From positions 1 through 64,000 of the forward strand of contig CAJTYM010000005.1 of assembly GCA_910583835.1 (NCBI GenBank): 64,000 bases of DNA, written 5' to 3'. The stretch is from an uncultured Lachnospiraceae bacterium. GTDB lineage: Bacteria; Bacillota; Clostridia; Lachnospirales; Lachnospiraceae. Position 1 is the first letter of the stretch; every line of letters starts with the position of its first letter. Under the pieces are notes generated by a model, which was not told the origin of the DNA, did no database searches, and saw only the letters and a list, made by a program, of their open reading frames with translations. Shown here in pieces: positions 62,340 to 64,000 of this stretch. The position numbers were made by a program, and so were the translations under genes.

Positions 62340-62348
62340 ATTATATCA
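62340..62348 (-). promoter_or_regulatory. Extended -10 promoter of the partner-switching operon
   Basis: TGATATAAT on the minus strand: TG at 62347-62348 and TATAAT at 62340-62345. TTGAGA lies 20 bp upstream, a poor spacing. The gaps between the six downstream genes are short, the longest being 84 bp. Confidence 0.6.
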
Positions 62349-62439
62349 AATGTTCAGGCGAATTTTCTCAATCTGGGATAAGCAGTAATAATTTGGGGAC
62401 AACAAGTACAACGAACAGACAAGTGAGTTTGACTAATCA

Positions 62440-64000
62440 TCACCGAGACAAACATCCCCTTTGGATATTCAGTTCAATCACCGTATTGTTCATATTCAGC
62501 ACCCGCATATACTGGAACTCAGACGCCATCTTCTTAATCAGGGCAATGCCGCCCACCGTCACCGCCTCTTCCTCCTGTGGCTGATATTCCATCGGATTAA
62601 AGGGTACGCCGTCATCACGGAGTCTCAATATGTATTTATCATCTTGTATCGTAAAACTGATATCCATATAATTCTTCTGCCCGCTGCGGTAACCATACTG
62701 CACAATATTAGCGGCAATCTCTTCCACGGCAAGACCAAGAACCTTAGCATCCCGGTCGGTTATTTGATTTTCTGAACAGAATGCAAACAGCTTCTCCCGA
62801 AAGGCGATAACCTCATCCAGATTATTCTCAACGGAACAGTCCAGAGATTTCTCATCGGTAACCTGAGGAAGCATGTACACGCCTCCAGATTCAAACTTCC
62901 CTCTTCGCTGTCCCAGTATCCTCCAGAGGGCGGCCAACAGGATTGTCACCGCTTCGCTCGCCACCGCCATCAGGCACACGCCCATGAGCCCCCAGAAGAA
63001 AATTCCCACCAGGGTCAGCGGCACAATCACCACAAATCCCTGCAATACCGTCACCACCGTGGACAGCCCCGGCTGCAGAATCGTCTGGTAGTAAGACATC
63101 AGGAACTTATTGTACACATAGAAGGGGAAGCTACAGGCAAAAATACGCAGCGCCGTCTCACAGAGCGCAAGCATATCCCCTTCTGCGATACCGAACAGTC
63201 CCGCAATCATCCCGGGGACGGCAAGGAAAATCAGCAGCAGCACGGCTATGGCAGCATAGCTGTAGGTCAGGACTCTCTTGCAGAGCGTGCGGATGCCATA
63301 GTAATCACGCTCCCCATAGAGGATGCCCGCAATATTCTGAATTAGCCCGATAATGCCGCCTACGCACAATTCTGCAATCAGCACGGCATTGACGCAGACG
63401 GAATAAACAGCCATGGGGTCGTTACCCAGAATGCGCACAATTGCAGAATTGATAATCACGGATTTCAAGGCAGACATCAGCGTAAATGCCGCGCTGGGAA
63501 TGCCTGCTTTCACGGCAAGCCCCACATAAAGGAACGATTTTTTGTCCAGCTTCTGCAGCCTTAGCATCCGCTGTTTGGAGCGAAAATAGATTCCTACCGT
63601 TACCATTCCGGTCAGATAACCAATTACGGTAGAAAGCGCACTGCCCGCCATCCCCATATGGAAGCTCTGGATGAACACAAAATCCAACACCAGGTTTACC
63701 ACATTGGCAGTAATGAAAAGCGCACTCCCCAACTGTGGATGGTTATCTGCATTCATAAAATAACAGAAAATGATAGCAACCGTCAAGATAGGAATTCCTG
63801 CAAAATTTACCATCATATACGGCTCGGCAAGTTCAGCCAAGGCATCATTCCCGGCAAGCAGCATGGCAAGCGGTCCCGGCAGGATTGGCGTAAACAACGC
63901 GAAAAACACCGATACCGCCAGACCGGCTGCCAGCGAAGCGGTAAACACCCCGCCGGCCTTTTCCATGTCCCGTTTGCCCAGGAGCACCGCCGCCTCGGCG
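62440..64000 (-). CDS. MATE transporter fused to an intact RsbW-like ATPase domain (partial)
   Basis: The N-terminus is outside the window; about 519 residues are visible. The first ~380 visible residues form MATE helices (AVLLGKRDMEKAGGVFTASL onward). The last ~130 form an RsbW-like GHKL ATPase with N-box VEEIAANIVQYGY, DDGVPFNP and GGIALIKKMASEF, all intact. It could phosphorylate or bind the STAS protein made downstream. It ends 147 bp upstream of the VOC gene. Confidence 0.85.
   Translation of the reverse strand, partial: AEAAVLLGKRDMEKAGGVFTASLAAGLAVSVFFALFTPILPGPLAMLLAGNDALAELAEPYMMVNFAGIPILTVAIIFCYFMNADNHPQLGSALFITANVVNLVLDFVFIQSFHMGMAGSALSTVIGYLTGMVTVGIYFRSKQRMLRLQKLDKKSFLYVGLAVKAGIPSAAFTLMSALKSVIINSAIVRILGNDPMAVYSVCVNAVLIAELCVGGIIGLIQNIAGILYGERDYYGIRTLCKRVLTYSYAAIAVLLLIFLAVPGMIAGLFGIAEGDMLALCETALRIFACSFPFYVYNKFLMSYYQTILQPGLSTVVTVLQGFVVIVPLTLVGIFFWGLMGVCLMAVASEAVTILLAALWRILGQRRGKFESGGVYMLPQVTDEKSLDCSVENNLDEVIAFREKLFAFCSENQITDRDAKVLGLAVEEIAANIVQYGYRSGQKNYMDISFTIQDDKYILRLRDDGVPFNPMEYQPQEEEAVTVGGIALIKKMASEFQYMRVLNMNNTVIELNIQRGCLSR

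Overview
The window looks like chromosome of a gut-type Lachnospiraceae or related Clostridia. The reasons are moderate GC with AGGAGG-type ribosome sites, DUF4321, a CotH/GLUG surface protein, a lipoprotein with FKBP and trigger-factor-like parts, rubrerythrin, a Zn-dependent phospholipase C-like protein, a GH3-family adenylating enzyme and MATE proteins fused to RsbW-like ATPase domains. I can place it at family level only. No rRNA, tRNA, CRISPR array, prophage or transposase gene was seen.

Layout. 1-2.8 kb: the start of a Fic-family gene with an operator-like repeat cluster, a PocR-MCP sensor, a two-domain polyphosphate kinase 2 (PAP type) and a terminator. 2.8-25.4 kb: a transport and sensing island read mostly on the minus strand. 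In transcription order it holds an OmpR-type two-component system (plus strand), three paralogous lipoproteins that join a propeller-like domain to a solute-binding domain, two sugar-type ABC permeases, a HlyD-type adaptor, a small ABC-like permease, two ~1000-aa FtsX-type permeases, BlaI and BlaR1-like regulators, and DUF4321. No ABC ATPase is encoded here. Three promoters share one exact layout, TTAGAGA-N4-TTAGAGA-N9-TAnnnT, which ties the two-component system to the lipoproteins. A 330-bp MITE-like element with 14-bp terminal inverted repeats and an 8-bp target duplication has split BlaR1 from DUF4321.

25.5-39.4 kb: a SNF2 helicase, an AT-rich HD-Hsp90 ATPase fusion gene with a LexA-like box inside its promoter, a phospholipase C-like protein, a patatin-sbcD-sbcC-hydroxyacid dehydrogenase operon, and a DinJ/YafQ toxin-antitoxin pair. 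39.4-55.7 kb: a 1497-aa CotH surface protein, a repeat-rich protein of unknown function with Zn-ribbon motifs, a GH42 beta-galactosidase behind a 70-bp hairpin repeat array, phosphoglycolate phosphatase, the foldase lipoprotein, rubrerythrin, a Cys-rich protein, a DUF2974 lipase-like protein, RNase H, and a Phd/PIN toxin-antitoxin pair.

55.8-64 kb: a partner-switching operon. From one extended -10 promoter it reads VOC protein, STAS antagonist (RsbV-like), MATE transporter with a degenerate RsbW-like tail, GH3-family enzyme, sensor PP2C phosphatase (RsbU/SpoIIE-like) and RsbW-like kinase. A second MATE with an intact RsbW-like tail lies just upstream and runs off the window. No sigma factor is present, so the switch may act on the transporters. 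This operon and the two-component/propeller-lipoprotein island are the best candidates for an undescribed system.
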